A stretch of DNA of 64,000 nt from Rhizobacter terrae (GCF_003852895.1 NZ_QUSW01000002.1:124001-188000), one strand, 5' to 3'; shown: positions 46,797-55,531, counted from the first letter of the stretch. Translations and numbers: made by a program. The notes: generated by a model from the sequence alone, not told the origin.

Positions 46797-48842
46797 ATGA
46801 AGAGCATCCCCCCGATCCTCCTTGCCGCATCGCTGGCCGCGCTGCTGGCCGCCTGCGCCAACCCGCAGGCCGAAGAGCAGGCCAAGGCCCAGGCCGCCGC
46901 CGCGGCTGCTTCCGCCGCCGCGGCCACGGCTGTCTATCCGCCCAATGCCAACCTCGTGGTGCAGGGCATCCCGCCGATTCCGCAGAGCCTGGCGAGCCAG
47001 ATCTCCAAGTACACCGAGTTCCGCGGGCATGCCTTCGTGGACTGGCACCCCACCAAGCGCGAGATGCTGGTGGCGCACCGCAAGGCCGGCGGCAACACCG
47101 CGCAGATCTTCCGCGTCGCGGGCCCCGGCGCCGAGCCCGAGCCGCTGACGGACTTCGCCGACCCGGTCACGCAGGCCAGCTACGAGCCGCGCGAAGGCAA
47201 GTACGTCGTGTTCGAGCGCAGCTCGGGCGGCAACGAGGCGGCGCAGGTCTTCCGGCTTGATCTCGACACGCGCCAGCTGGCGCTGCTCACCGAACCCAGC
47301 GAGAAGCACAGCATCGAAGGCTGGTTCCACCGGTCCAGCCAGCTCCTCATCAGCTCGGTGCCGCTGGACCGCACCGCACAGGGCGGCACACGTGCCGCCG
47401 TGACGCAGAACCTCACGCTCATGGACCCGGCCAAGCCCACCAGCAAGCGCCGGCTGGTCGAGTTGGAAGGCGCCGGGTGGGGCGTGGGCGGCGTGTCCTG
47501 GGACGACAAGCAGGTCGCACTGACCCGCTACATCTCGGCCAACGAATCGCAGGTGTGGCTGCTCAACGTGGCCAGCGGCAAGCTCACGCAGGTGCTGCCC
47601 GCCCACGGCAGCAAGGACCGCGGCACCTACCTCGCCGTGGGCTTCAAGCGCGACAACACCGGCGTGTTCGTGCTGAGCGACCATGAGGGCGAGTTCAACC
47701 AGCTTGCCTTCTACCGCTTCGCCAACAAGCGCCTGACGACCATCACCCAGAACATCCCCTGGGACGTGGACGGCGCCGAGCTCGCCGAGGACGGCAGCCT
47801 CATCGCCGTGCGCAGCAACGTGGATGGCGTGGACGAATTGCGCCTGTTCGACGGCAAGAGCTTCAAGGAGCTGCCGCGTCCGAAGCTCGCGGCGGGGTCG
47901 GTCACTGCGGCGCACTTCCACCAGAAGCATCCGGACCTGGCCTATTCGGTGACCAGCGCCAAGGGCCCGAACCAGGTCTGGTCGGTGGACCCGAAGACCG
48001 GCGAGAGCGTGCAGTGGACGCAGGCCTACGTGCCACCAGGCCTGGACCCGTCCACCTTCCAGGAGCAGCAGATCGTGCGCTGGCCCAGCTTCGACGGCCG
48101 CACCATCTCCGGCCTGCTGAAGATGCCGCCTGCCCGCTTCAACGGGCCGCGTCCGGTGGTCATCAACATCCACGGCGGGCCCGAAGGCCAGGCCAAGGCC
48201 GGCTTCGGCGGACGGCAGGAATACCTCACCAACGAGCTGGGCGTGGCCATCATCTACCCCAACGTGCGCGGCTCCACCGGCTACGGCAAGACCTTCCTCG
48301 CGCTGGACAACGGCATGAAGCGCGAAGACTCGGTGAAGGACATCGGCGCGCTGCTCGACTGGATCGCCAAGCAGCCGCAGCTGGATGCATCACGCGTGAT
48401 GGTGACCGGCGGCAGCTACGGCGGCTACATGAGCCTGGCGGTGTCCACGCACTACGCCGACCGCATCGCCGGGTCCATCGACATCGTGGGCATCTCCAAC
48501 TTCGTGACCTTCCTGCAGAACACCGAGAGCTACCGGCGCGACCTGCGCCGCGTCGAGTACGGCGACGAGCGCGATCCGGCCATGCGCGAGTTCCTGCAGA
48601 AGATCTCGCCGCTGACCAACGCCAGCCGCATCACCAAGCCGCTGTTCGTGGTGCAGGGCAAGAACGATCCGCGCGTTCCCTTCACCGAGGCCGAACAGAT
48701 CGTCGCCAAGGCGCGAGAGAACAAGACCCCGGTGTGGTACCTGCGCGCCGAGAACGAAGGCCACGGCTTCGCCCGCAAGGAGAACGCCGACTACGAGTTC
48801 TACGCGACCGTGATGTTCATGCAGCAGACGCTGCTGAAGTAA
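46797..48842 (+). CDS. S9 family (prolyl oligopeptidase-type) peptidase lipoprotein
   Basis: A 681-residue serine peptidase exported as a lipoprotein (LLAAC, Cys20), then an Ala/Gln-rich linker, a beta-propeller (about 70-420) and an alpha/beta-hydrolase domain. The nucleophile is Ser540 in GGSYGGY, with Asp624 (KNDPRVP) and His656 (EGHGF) completing the triad. VVINIHGGPEGQ is the oxyanion-region motif. It resembles the acylaminoacyl-peptidase/dipeptidyl-peptidase branch and probably trims peptides in the periplasm. The start at 46797 has a moderate AAAGAGA site, and the lipobox supports it. Confidence 0.92.
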   Translation: MKSIPPILLAASLAALLAACANPQAEEQAKAQAAAAAASAAAATAVYPPNANLVVQGIPPIPQSLASQISKYTEFRGHAFVDWHPTKREMLVAHRKAGGNTAQIFRVAGPGAEPEPLTDFADPVTQASYEPREGKYVVFERSSGGNEAAQVFRLDLDTRQLALLTEPSEKHSIEGWFHRSSQLLISSVPLDRTAQGGTRAAVTQNLTLMDPAKPTSKRRLVELEGAGWGVGGVSWDDKQVALTRYISANESQVWLLNVASGKLTQVLPAHGSKDRGTYLAVGFKRDNTGVFVLSDHEGEFNQLAFYRFANKRLTTITQNIPWDVDGAELAEDGSLIAVRSNVDGVDELRLFDGKSFKELPRPKLAAGSVTAAHFHQKHPDLAYSVTSAKGPNQVWSVDPKTGESVQWTQAYVPPGLDPSTFQEQQIVRWPSFDGRTISGLLKMPPARFNGPRPVVINIHGGPEGQAKAGFGGRQEYLTNELGVAIIYPNVRGSTGYGKTFLALDNGMKREDSVKDIGALLDWIAKQPQLDASRVMVTGGSYGGYMSLAVSTHYADRIAGSIDIVGISNFVTFLQNTESYRRDLRRVEYGDERDPAMREFLQKISPLTNASRITKPLFVVQGKNDPRVPFTEAEQIVAKARENKTPVWYLRAENEGHGFARKENADYEFYATVMFMQQTLLK

Positions 48843-48845
48843 CCC

Positions 48846-49595
48846 TCAGGCGGCTGGCCCCTGGAAGCGCCCGGCCCGGAAGGTCAGCACCAGCGTGTCG
48901 CGGTGGCCGCCGGGCTGCGATGCATCCAGCGGCTGGATGGGCGTGGTCTCGTGGATCACGCGCTCGTCGTCGAGCATCAGCATGGTCCACGGCTCGGTCA
49001 TGGTGAAGCGCGTGCCGGACGGGCCATTGGCATCGAACACGCGCGTCTCGCCACCCTTCACGCCGGAGCGGTCGATGAGCGCGACCACCACGAAGTCCAC
49101 GCCGTCGCGGTGCGCGCCTTCGGGCGTGGGGCGGCCGATGCCGTCGGTGGTGTCGATGCGGAACTGGTGGGCCTCGACATACCAGGGCTGCTCGCCCTTG
49201 AGCGCCGAGCAGGTGGCGGCCAGGCGGCGCAGCAGCTGCGGCCACACCGGCTGCGCGACGACAGACGGGGCCATGGGCTCGAACCAGCGCTCCAGGCCGC
49301 CGTGCAGGGCGTTGTATTCGACCGGCTGCCAGTGCGCACGGTGGGGCACCTGCTCCACCTTCTCGCCCGTCACCACGAAGCACGAATGCCGGCGCTTGCG
49401 GTAGCGGCCGCCGTCGCGCAGGTAGGCATCGGGCGGCAGGTCGTTCCAGCTCGGGCGCAGGGCCATGAGGTCGGCGACGTCAGCGCCCAGCAGGCTGCCC
49501 AGTCCGGCGGGGCTGATGGCGGACTGGCCGGTGTGGCGCAAGGTGTCGGCAAGCCGGGCGGGTTCGATGAACAGGGGGGCGAGTGGCTGGGTCAT
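48846..49595 (-). CDS. 2-oxoglutarate/Fe(II) dioxygenase family protein
   Basis: A 249-residue member of the 2OG-Fe dioxygenase family (the group that includes free amino-acid hydroxylases). The iron-binding triad appears as His162-x-Asp164 (GAHRDGVDFVVVALIDR) and His215 (ERVIHETTPI), and Arg240 in RDTLVLTFR is placed to bind 2-oxoglutarate. The likely role is hydroxylation of a small molecule such as an amino acid; the substrate is not evident. It is convergent with the S9 peptidase gene, with stops 4 bases apart, and divergent from the GNAT-like gene. Confidence 0.87.
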   Translation of the reverse strand: MTQPLAPLFIEPARLADTLRHTGQSAISPAGLGSLLGADVADLMALRPSWNDLPPDAYLRDGGRYRKRRHSCFVVTGEKVEQVPHRAHWQPVEYNALHGGLERWFEPMAPSVVAQPVWPQLLRRLAATCSALKGEQPWYVEAHQFRIDTTDGIGRPTPEGAHRDGVDFVVVALIDRSGVKGGETRVFDANGPSGTRFTMTEPWTMLMLDDERVIHETTPIQPLDASQPGGHRDTLVLTFRAGRFQGPAA

Positions 49596-49685
49596 GCCGT
49601 GATGATGCCAGCCCTCCCCCGGTCGCATGGACACCCCCCAACAGAGGGCCTCGGATGGGTGCGCCCTTCAGGTAGATTCGCCGCC

Positions 49686-51002
49686 ATGCCCAGCACCCCC
49701 GACGCCTCCACCAAGCAGCGCCTTCGCGGCGCCCTCTCCCGACTCAAGCGCACCGGCGCCGCGCTGAAGAAGCTCAAGGCGCCCAACCCCGATCCGGTCA
49801 AGGCCGTGAAGACGCTGCGGCAGCGCCACAAGGCCCGCCGGACCGCATCCGGCCTGCAGTTCGCACTGGCCGACCGCATCGACTTCCTGAACCCCACACA
49901 CTGGGATTCGCTCGCCTCTCAGACAGTCTTCCTCTCGCGCGACTACCTGCGCGTGCTGGAGCAGCATGCGCCGGACAACATCGAGCCGCGCTATGCCATG
50001 GCCTATGCGGATGACCGGCCCGTGGCCATCATGCTGTTCCAGCGCGTGGCCGTGAGCGGCGACCGCCTGCGCAAGCCCGGCTCGCGCCGCCTGCTCGACA
50101 AGCCCATGGCCGGCCTGCAGGAGCACATGCTGGTGTGCGGCAACCTGCTGGTCTGGGGCGCACGCTCCGTGGCCTTCGCGCCCGACGTGGACCCGGCCCT
50201 GCTGTGGCAGGGCGTGGGCGAAGCCACCTACCGCCTGCGCCGCGCCGACAAGCTGCTGGGCGAATCTGACGTGGCGATGATCAAGGACTTCGCTGCTTCG
50301 CAGACCGTCGTGAAGGACTCGCTGCGCCTGCTGGGCTACCGCAGCCTGGAGACGGAGCCCGACATGGTGCTCACGCTGCAGCCCGGCTGGCTGCGCTATG
50401 ACGACTACCTCGCCAGCCTGACGTCGAGCTACCGCAGCGGCGCAAAGAAGCTGTTCAAGGACTGCGAATCGGCCGGCGTGACGCTGCGCGTGATCGATGC
50501 GGCCGAGATGGCCGCGCGGCAGGATGAGATCCATGCGCTGTACGAGCAGGTACATCACGGCCAGGGCCTGCGCCTGGCCACGCTCATGCCCAGCTACCTG
50601 CCGGCGCTGGCCGGCGCGCTGGACACGCGATTCATCTGCCGCATTGCCGAGCGCGAAGGCCGCATGGTGGGCTTCGTCACCAGCGTGGGCGACGGCGAGA
50701 CAGCGGTGGGCTACTACATCGGCTATGACCGCGAGACGAATGCCGATGCGCCCATCTACCTGACGCTGCTCCAGTCCACCGTGCAGGATGCGATCGCGCT
50801 GGGTGCCAAGCGCCTGTCGCTCGGCCGCACGGCGCTGGAGCCCAAGGCCAAGATGGGCTGCAAGCCCGAGCCGCTGGCCTGCGCAGTGAGACACCGCGTG
50901 TCGGCATTGAACTTCCTGGTGAGTGCGTTGACCAAGACCGCCAGCCACGACGAGCCCCCGGAGCGCAGTCCGTTCAAGAAGGAAAAGGCAGCGGAGGTGT
51001 GA
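49686..51002 (+). CDS. GNAT-fold acetyltransferase-like protein
   Basis: A 438-residue protein with a basic N-terminal helix (residues 1-55, rich in Lys and Arg) and a GNAT/FemAB-like C-terminal half. The features are YLASLTSSYRSGAKKLFKDC, YEQVHHGQGLRLATLMPSYL, GRMVGFVTSVGDGETAVGYY and IYLTLLQSTVQDAIALGAKR. This arrangement of a double GNAT fold is seen in aminoacyl or acyl transferases with unknown acceptors. The ATG has only a weak Shine-Dalgarno. The last base of its TGA stop is the first base of the ATG of the cupin gene, implying coupled translation. Confidence 0.72.
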   Translation: MPSTPDASTKQRLRGALSRLKRTGAALKKLKAPNPDPVKAVKTLRQRHKARRTASGLQFALADRIDFLNPTHWDSLASQTVFLSRDYLRVLEQHAPDNIEPRYAMAYADDRPVAIMLFQRVAVSGDRLRKPGSRRLLDKPMAGLQEHMLVCGNLLVWGARSVAFAPDVDPALLWQGVGEATYRLRRADKLLGESDVAMIKDFAASQTVVKDSLRLLGYRSLETEPDMVLTLQPGWLRYDDYLASLTSSYRSGAKKLFKDCESAGVTLRVIDAAEMAARQDEIHALYEQVHHGQGLRLATLMPSYLPALAGALDTRFICRIAEREGRMVGFVTSVGDGETAVGYYIGYDRETNADAPIYLTLLQSTVQDAIALGAKRLSLGRTALEPKAKMGCKPEPLACAVRHRVSALNFLVSALTKTASHDEPPERSPFKKEKAAEV

Positions 51003-51496
51003 TGGCCTATTCGCTGCCACCACGCGCGGCGGAACTCGTCGCGCAACTCGGGCTGCAGCCGCATCCGGAAGGCGGCTACTACCGCGAGGTCTTCCGCTCG
51101 CCGGCTGCTGTGCAGACCACCGATGGCCGTGAGTCACGCAGCGCCATCACCACCATCGACTTCCTGCTGGCCCGTGGGCAGTTCAGTGCATGGCATCGCG
51201 TGGCATCGGACGAGGTGTGGCACCTGCTCGAAGGTGGTCCGTTGCGGCTGTGGCTCGTGCCGCCGTCGCTTGATCGCATCGAGCAGATCACGCTGGATGC
51301 AGTGGGCCAGGGAACGGCGCCGCGCCACGTGGTGCCTGCCGGTTGGTGGCAGGCAGCCGAACCGCTGGATGGTTTTGCGTACGTCGGCGCGACCGTGGGC
51401 CCGGGTTTCGACTTCACTGATTTTTCTTTTGCGCGGGGAAGCGAAGCGCAATCGGCCATCCAGGCTTTGCATGCGGATGCGCATCGATTGATGTAG
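51002..51496 (+). CDS. Cupin domain protein, DUF985 family
   Basis: A 164-residue beta-barrel protein of the DUF985 (cupin_5) family. The recognisable pattern is LGLQPHPEGGYYREVFRS, AITTIDFLLARGQFSAWHRV, DEVWHLLEGGPLRLWL, PAGWWQAAEP and GFDFTDFSFARG. The His and Glu residues of the two cupin motifs are there and may bind a metal. The function is not established. The start codon shares one base with the stop of the GNAT-like gene. Confidence 0.9.
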   Translation: MAYSLPPRAAELVAQLGLQPHPEGGYYREVFRSPAAVQTTDGRESRSAITTIDFLLARGQFSAWHRVASDEVWHLLEGGPLRLWLVPPSLDRIEQITLDAVGQGTAPRHVVPAGWWQAAEPLDGFAYVGATVGPGFDFTDFSFARGSEAQSAIQALHADAHRLM

Positions 51497-51770
51497 CCAC
51501 CCAGGCGCCGACAGGGCTTGTGGCATTCACGCATCACTGCGGCAAATCGACCACAGTGGCGCTTTTGAAAAGCTACGGCCCCGCGAGTTCCCTCAGTTAC
51601 CCGGACCGAAACGCATTTGACTCACCTTTACCTGTGACCACATCGGGATACGAACACAGCACGCTGCGTTTGCATTCTCCCGGCAAGGTATGGGGTGTCG
51701 ACGGCTTCGACAGATGGCGCAGCTTGTGCCGCATGAAGCCCAAGGCATCCACACAGAAAAGGAGTCTCAC

Positions 51771-52292
51771 ATGAAACTGATCGCCAAAGCTCTCGTCTGC
51801 ACCGCCGCTGTTGCTGCGTTTGCAGCACACGCAGAGGGGCCGTATGTCGGCGGCTCCATCGGCAGCGCCCGCTACAAGGGGCCGGACATCGGTGGACTGA
51901 ACACCGACCGTTCCGCCACCGGCGGCAAGCTGTACGGTGGCTATGGCTTCACCCCGAATCTCGCGGTCGAAGCCGGTTATGCCGACGTCGGCAAGGCTGA
52001 AAGCGCCGCAGGCAGCGTGCGCGGCCACGGTGTCTTCGTCGACTTGGTGGGCACGGTGCCCATCGCCAACAACTTCTCCGCACTGGGCCGCGTGGGCGCC
52101 TTCAACGGCCGCACCAGCGTGTCGGGCGGGGCGAGCGACAGCGGCACCAACGCCAAGTTCGGCCTGGGTGTGCAGTACGACTTCAGCAAGCAGACTGCAC
52201 TGCGCGGCGAATGGGAGCGCTACAAGTTCAAGGCCTTTGGGGAGAGCGGTGACGCGGACCTCTACAGCGTGGGCTTGAACTACAAGTTCTGA
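51771..52292 (+). CDS. Small outer-membrane beta-barrel protein (OmpA/OmpW-like)
   Basis: A 173-residue protein with a signal peptide (MKLIAKALVCTAAVAAFAAHA) and an eight-strand-type barrel: YVGGSIGSARYKG, GGKLYGGYGFTPNLAVEAGY, FVDLVGTVPI, LGRVGAFNGRT, KFGLGVQYDF, TALRGEWERYKF and YSVGLNYKF. The terminal Phe is the usual outer-membrane insertion signal. There is no OmpA peptidoglycan-binding domain. AAGGAG precedes the ATG. The 274 bases upstream contain no other gene and should hold its promoter. Confidence 0.88.
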   Translation: MKLIAKALVCTAAVAAFAAHAEGPYVGGSIGSARYKGPDIGGLNTDRSATGGKLYGGYGFTPNLAVEAGYADVGKAESAAGSVRGHGVFVDLVGTVPIANNFSALGRVGAFNGRTSVSGGASDSGTNAKFGLGVQYDFSKQTALRGEWERYKFKAFGESGDADLYSVGLNYKF

Positions 52293-52386
52293 CCTTGCGC
52301 TGACTTTGGTTGTTGAACATGAGGTGGGCGGTTGCCTGTTTTGGGCGGCCGCCCTTTTTCCTTGTTTTTGCGTGTTGTCGGGATGG

Positions 52387-52626
52387 GCAAAGGCGTGGGT
52401 GGGCTGGCTGGGGCGCGCGGCGGAAGCGGTCGGCGCGTTGCGCCGACTCCGCTGCGGTGCTCGGGCTTGTGGTCCGGCGCAGAACTCACTCCGCGCCCCT
52501 TCGGTTCGCTGCGTTCAAACAACCGCGCCGAGCTAGTCAACGAAGCGCGCTGCGCGCGCGACCACAAGCCCTGCGCTCCTCGCCGCTTCCTGATGCGCGC
52601 CCCAGCCAGCCCACCCACGCCTTTGC
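52387..52626. repeat. Long imperfect inverted repeat, copy A
   Basis: The outer arms, 52387-52418 and 52595-52626, are perfect reverse complements over 32 bases. Inside them ggaagcgg (52422-52429) pairs with 52583-52590, and a 12-base block gggcttgtggtc (52463-52474) pairs with 52560-52571. The whole 240 bases can fold into one long hairpin. No protein-like reading frame is present. The block resembles the Comamonadaceae intergenic element that is often mis-annotated as short hypothetical proteins. Confidence 0.85.
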
Positions 52627-52673
52627 TGTTGCGGCTTTGGGTTTTCTCGTCGAGCACACCCATCGGTTGTTGA

Positions 52674-52904
52674 GCGGCAGGCGGCATGGGCCAGGGGCTG
52701 CGTCTGTGGCGGCGAGCAGCGCAGCACCGAGGGGTGGCGTGCGCAGCACGCTTCGTCTTCTGACTCACGGGGACTGTTTGACCACAGCGCACCGCAGGGG
52801 CGCGGCGGGAGTTTCCCCGTGCACCCCTCGGTGCGAGCAGCACAGCGCAGTCGGCCCCAGGCCGACCGCCACAGCCGCAGCCCCTGGCCCATGCCGCCTG
52901 CCGC
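52674..52904. repeat. Long imperfect inverted repeat, copy B, opposite orientation
   Basis: Arms 52674-52712 and 52866-52904 match as reverse complements over 39 bases with one mismatch. Inner blocks at 52724-52736 / 52822-52834 (13 bases) and 52766-52773 / 52814-52821 also pair. The central part, read on the minus strand, is similar to the central part of copy A read on the plus strand (both contain CCGCGCCCCT..CGGT.CGCTG and TCAAACA). The two copies are thus diverged members of one family, placed in opposite orientation 47 bases apart. Confidence 0.82.
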
Positions 52905-52934
52905 GACCCCACCCAAACGGAGGCGAAAAACCCC

Positions 52935-53753
52935 CTACAAGGCCTTGCGAAACACACTCCCGGTGATCTTGCGCACGATCCACTTCGGCGAGGCCCGTGC
53001 CGCCAGGATCGCAGCAAGGTTGACCGCACCAGGCACCTTGATCACCTCGCCATTCATGCAGGCCTTGTAGCCCTCGGCAGCCACGGCATCCACATCGCCC
53101 ACCACGAAGCCTGGCAGGTTCGCGAGGTGTGGGTTCGAATCAGTCGCGCCTGTAAGCATTCCCGTGGCGGTGATGCCCGGGCACAGTGCAGTGACCGTCA
53201 CGCCCGTTCCCTTGAGTTCCTCCGCCAGGGACTCGGTGAGCGACAGCACGAAGGCCTTGCTGGCCGCGTACGTCGCCAGAGACGGCACGGGCTGGAACGA
53301 TGCGATCGAGGCGACGTTCAGGATGCGTCCGCGGCCGCGCTCGATCATCGCCGGCAGGAAGTGGGCAAGCATCGCGGTGAGGCCCGAGATGTTCAGGTCG
53401 ATCAGGGCCTGGTGCTTTTCGGCGGCGATGCCGGTAAACGCGCCGTGGTCCAGCACGCCGGCGTTGTTGACCAGGACGTCGATGGCGATCTTCTTTCGTT
53501 GCAGCGCCGTGCGCAGTTTCTTCGCTGCGTCAGGCTTGGAGAGATCGGCCGGCAGCACGGTCACGCGCACGCCATGCTCGCCGCCCAGCTTTTCGGCCAG
53601 CGTCTGCAGCTTGTCGGCGCTGCGGGCCACGAGCACCAGGTCGTGGCCATCGGCCGCAAAGCAGCGGGCGAGCGATTCGCCGATGCCTGACGACGCGCCG
53701 GTCACCAGCGCGGTCAGACCCTGGACAGGCTTGGAGGATTTGCGTGTGGCCAT
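52935..53753 (-). CDS. SDR family NAD(P)-dependent oxidoreductase (DltE-like)
   Basis: A 272-residue short-chain dehydrogenase. TGASSGIG is at 18-25, LVNNAG at 94-99, and the catalytic Ser149, Tyr162 and Lys166 are in place (ATYAASK). The pattern of ARSADKLQTLAEKL after the second strand and the C-terminal SPKWIVRKITGSVFRKAL is shared by the DltE/YqjQ group, whose substrates are mostly unknown. GGGAGA precedes the ATG. It is the last gene of a minus-strand set LLM oxidoreductase, S4 protein, SDR. Confidence 0.9.
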   Translation of the reverse strand: MATRKSSKPVQGLTALVTGASSGIGESLARCFAADGHDLVLVARSADKLQTLAEKLGGEHGVRVTVLPADLSKPDAAKKLRTALQRKKIAIDVLVNNAGVLDHGAFTGIAAEKHQALIDLNISGLTAMLAHFLPAMIERGRGRILNVASIASFQPVPSLATYAASKAFVLSLTESLAEELKGTGVTVTALCPGITATGMLTGATDSNPHLANLPGFVVGDVDAVAAEGYKACMNGEVIKVPGAVNLAAILAARASPKWIVRKITGSVFRKAL

Positions 53754-53785
53754 GGTGTCTCCCTTGCTGAGCCACCGCCACGATG

Positions 53786-54022
53786 TCAGCCCGGCGCCGA
53801 CTGCGACAGCGCAAGAACCCTCACCCGCGCACCATGCACGCTCACCACCTGGCCGGCGCGGATCTTCGCGGTCTTGCGCAACTCATCCTGGCCATCGACC
53901 TGCACCAGCCCCTCGGCCACCATCATCTTGGCCGCACCGCCGCTCATCGCCAGGCCCGTGGCTTTCAGCAGGTTGTCGAGGGTGATGAAGTCGCCGCGCA
54001 GTTCGAAGTCGATGAGTTGCAT
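53786..54022 (-). CDS. RNA-binding S4 domain protein (YbcJ-like)
   Basis: A 78-residue stand-alone S4 domain. The helix-turn part (ITLDNLLKATGLAMSGGAAKMMVAEGLVQVDGQ) and the following strands (KIRAGQVVSVHGARVRVLAL) match the YbcJ group, which binds RNA or ribosomal particles. It follows the LLM gene: if the apparent frameshift in that gene is undone, the LLM stop would be a single base before this ATG. It precedes the SDR gene by 32 bases. Confidence 0.88.
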   Translation of the reverse strand: MQLIDFELRGDFITLDNLLKATGLAMSGGAAKMMVAEGLVQVDGQDELRKTAKIRAGQVVSVHGARVRVLALSQSAPG

Positions 54023-54046
54023 GTCAGAGCAGGAGTTCGCGGGCGA

Positions 54047-55006
54047 TCAGGGCATAGGAGTGTCGCCGCACGGCCGGATCGTACGCCCAGGTGTGATGAC
54101 GATCTCGTCCAGCTCGAAACGCTGCGCCAGGTCGCGCAGCTTGGCCGCCACCTGCGGCGCGGTGCCCACGAAGGCGCGCGCCCGCATGCGCTCGATGGTG
54201 GGCATCTCATCGGCCGTGAAGCCGCGCGCTGCAATGGCTTCAGGCGACTGCAAGGCGCCGAACACGCCGCGATCGCGGTCCACGCGCCAGCGCTCGCGGC
54301 TGCTGGCGTGGTGGATGGCCTCGGCTTCGGTGTCGGCCGCCAGCGCCCACACGCACAAGGTGGCCTGCGGTCTGGGATGGCGTTCGCTCGGCTGGTAGCC
54401 GGCACGGTACAGCGCCATGGCCTGCTCGGCACCCTGCCCGTCGGTGAAGAAGTAGGCGAAGGCATAGGGCAGTCCGAAGTGCGCAGCCAGCCGGGCGCCA
54501 TAGTCGGAACTGCCCAGCACCCAGATCTCGGGCGCCCGCGGCGTGATCGGATGCGCCGTGATGCCCTGGTGGCGCGGCAGGGACGTCCAGGCTTGCAGGT
54601 CCTTCACCTGCTGGGGGAAGGCGTCGGCGGCCGAATGCGCGTTGGGGTTCAGGGCCAGCGCGGTGCGCATGTCCCCGCCGGGCGCACGCCCCACGCCCAG
54701 GTCGATGCGCCCGGGCGCCAGCGACTCCAGCACGCGGAACTGCTCGGCCACCTTCAGCGCCGAATAGTGCGGCAGCATCACGCCGGCACTGCCGATGCGG
54801 ATGCGCTCGGTGCGGGCTGCGATGGCACCCATGAGGATTTCGGGGGCGCTGCCCACGATGGTGGGCAGCCCGTGGTGCTCACTGAGCCAGAACCGGTGGT
54901 AGCCCAGCGGCTCCACGTGCTGCGCAAGCTCCAGCGTGTCGCGGATGGCCGCATCTTCTCCACGCCCGAGGATGGAGACCGATTGATCGAGAACGGACAG
55001 CTTCAT
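54047..55006 (-). CDS. LLM-class flavin-dependent oxidoreductase, C-terminus apparently frameshifted
   Basis: A luciferase-like FMN-dependent monooxygenase (MsnO8-type), 319 residues as it stands. The family motifs are LGYHRFWLSEHHGLPTIVGS near residue 40, RIRIGSAGVMLPHYSALKVA, RIDLGVGRAPGG and PEIWVLGSSDYGARLAAHFG. After DEIVI the frame goes to TPGRTIRPCGDTPMP and stops. Removing one GT of the GTGT at 54091-54094 restores TWAYDPAVRRHSYALIARE and a stop at 54024-54026, next to the S4 gene start. That ending matches the family, so a 2-base insertion or a sequence error is likely. Only the last 25 or so residues are affected. Confidence 0.85.
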   Translation of the reverse strand: MKLSVLDQSVSILGRGEDAAIRDTLELAQHVEPLGYHRFWLSEHHGLPTIVGSAPEILMGAIAARTERIRIGSAGVMLPHYSALKVAEQFRVLESLAPGRIDLGVGRAPGGDMRTALALNPNAHSAADAFPQQVKDLQAWTSLPRHQGITAHPITPRAPEIWVLGSSDYGARLAAHFGLPYAFAYFFTDGQGAEQAMALYRAGYQPSERHPRPQATLCVWALAADTEAEAIHHASSRERWRVDRDRGVFGALQSPEAIAARGFTADEMPTIERMRARAFVGTAPQVAAKLRDLAQRFELDEIVITPGRTIRPCGDTPMP

Positions 55007-55024
55007 GCCACGCATTCTGGTCAA

Positions 55025-55248
55025 TTGCGGGCAAGCACTTAACCTCTGGTTGCAGAGCCCGTTACATCATGAGGTACATTAGCCGCCACAGGCATACGCA
55101 AGACTGTGGTTGTGAGAGTTCAATTGCTTCACCGCTCCGGTTCCGGATCGGTTCTGTTGGAAACCCCCGAATAACACCTTGAGTGTCTCTGCATGCGCAG
55201 CATGTGCCGCGCATGAATAACTTTTTGCTTGAAAGATAGGAATCGTCC
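55025..55248 (+). promoter_or_regulatory. Promoter and long leader of the cold-shock gene
   Basis: The 224 bases between the LLM start and the csp start are AT-richer than their surroundings. TTGCAG (55050) and TACATT (55075) have a 19-base spacing, and TTAACC with TACATC is an alternative pair, so no box is certain. A long untranslated leader is usual for csp mRNAs, where it senses temperature. AGGA lies 8 bases before the ATG. Confidence 0.35.
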
Positions 55249-55458
55249 ATGACGACTCAAACCGGTACCGTGAAGTGGTTCAACGAAGCGAAGGGCTACG
55301 GCTTCATCGCTCAAGACGCGGGCGGCGCTGACCTGTTCGCACACTTCCGTGACATCCAGGGCAATGGCTTCAAGACGCTGACGGAAAACCAGCGCGTTGA
55401 ATTCGAAGTCAAGCAAGGCCAGAAGGGCCTGCAAGCCGCGAACATCCGCCCGCTGTAA
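55249..55458 (+). CDS. Cold-shock protein, CspA family
   Basis: A 69-residue single cold-shock domain that binds single-stranded RNA and DNA and melts RNA structure. RNP1 is KGYGFI (15-20) and RNP2 is LFAHF (29-33), the latter slightly different from the common LFVHH, with Phe in place of the second His. The start [15 protein letters not shown] and the end QAANIRPL are typical. The long leader upstream and the terminator downstream make it a single-gene transcript. It could be a constitutive or a cold-induced member. Confidence 0.95.
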   Translation: MTTQTGTVKWFNEAKGYGFIAQDAGGADLFAHFRDIQGNGFKTLTENQRVEFEVKQGQKGLQAANIRPL

Positions 55459-55484
55459 AGCGCCCGGATTTCCGAGCACCCACG

Positions 55485-55511
55485 AAAAACCGCGGCATGC
55501 CGCGGTTTTTT
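55485..55511. terminator. Bidirectional Rho-independent terminator
   Basis: A 26-base perfect palindrome (55485-55510) consists of AAAAA, a GC-rich stem ACCGCGGCA/TGCCGCGGT and TTTTT, plus one more T. It provides a stem and a U-run on both strands, so it can end both the cold-shock transcript and the convergent BON/lipocalin transcript. Confidence 0.92.
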
Positions 55512-55531
55512 GTTGCCTGTTCGAGCCGCGC

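Noticed and set aside
52280-53029. A 249-codon frame across the inverted repeats (with text such as ARLFERSEPKGRGVSSAPDH)
   Set aside because: This is translated repeat DNA. Similar strings appear as spurious hypothetical proteins in comamonad genomes, and the stretch runs into the SDR gene.
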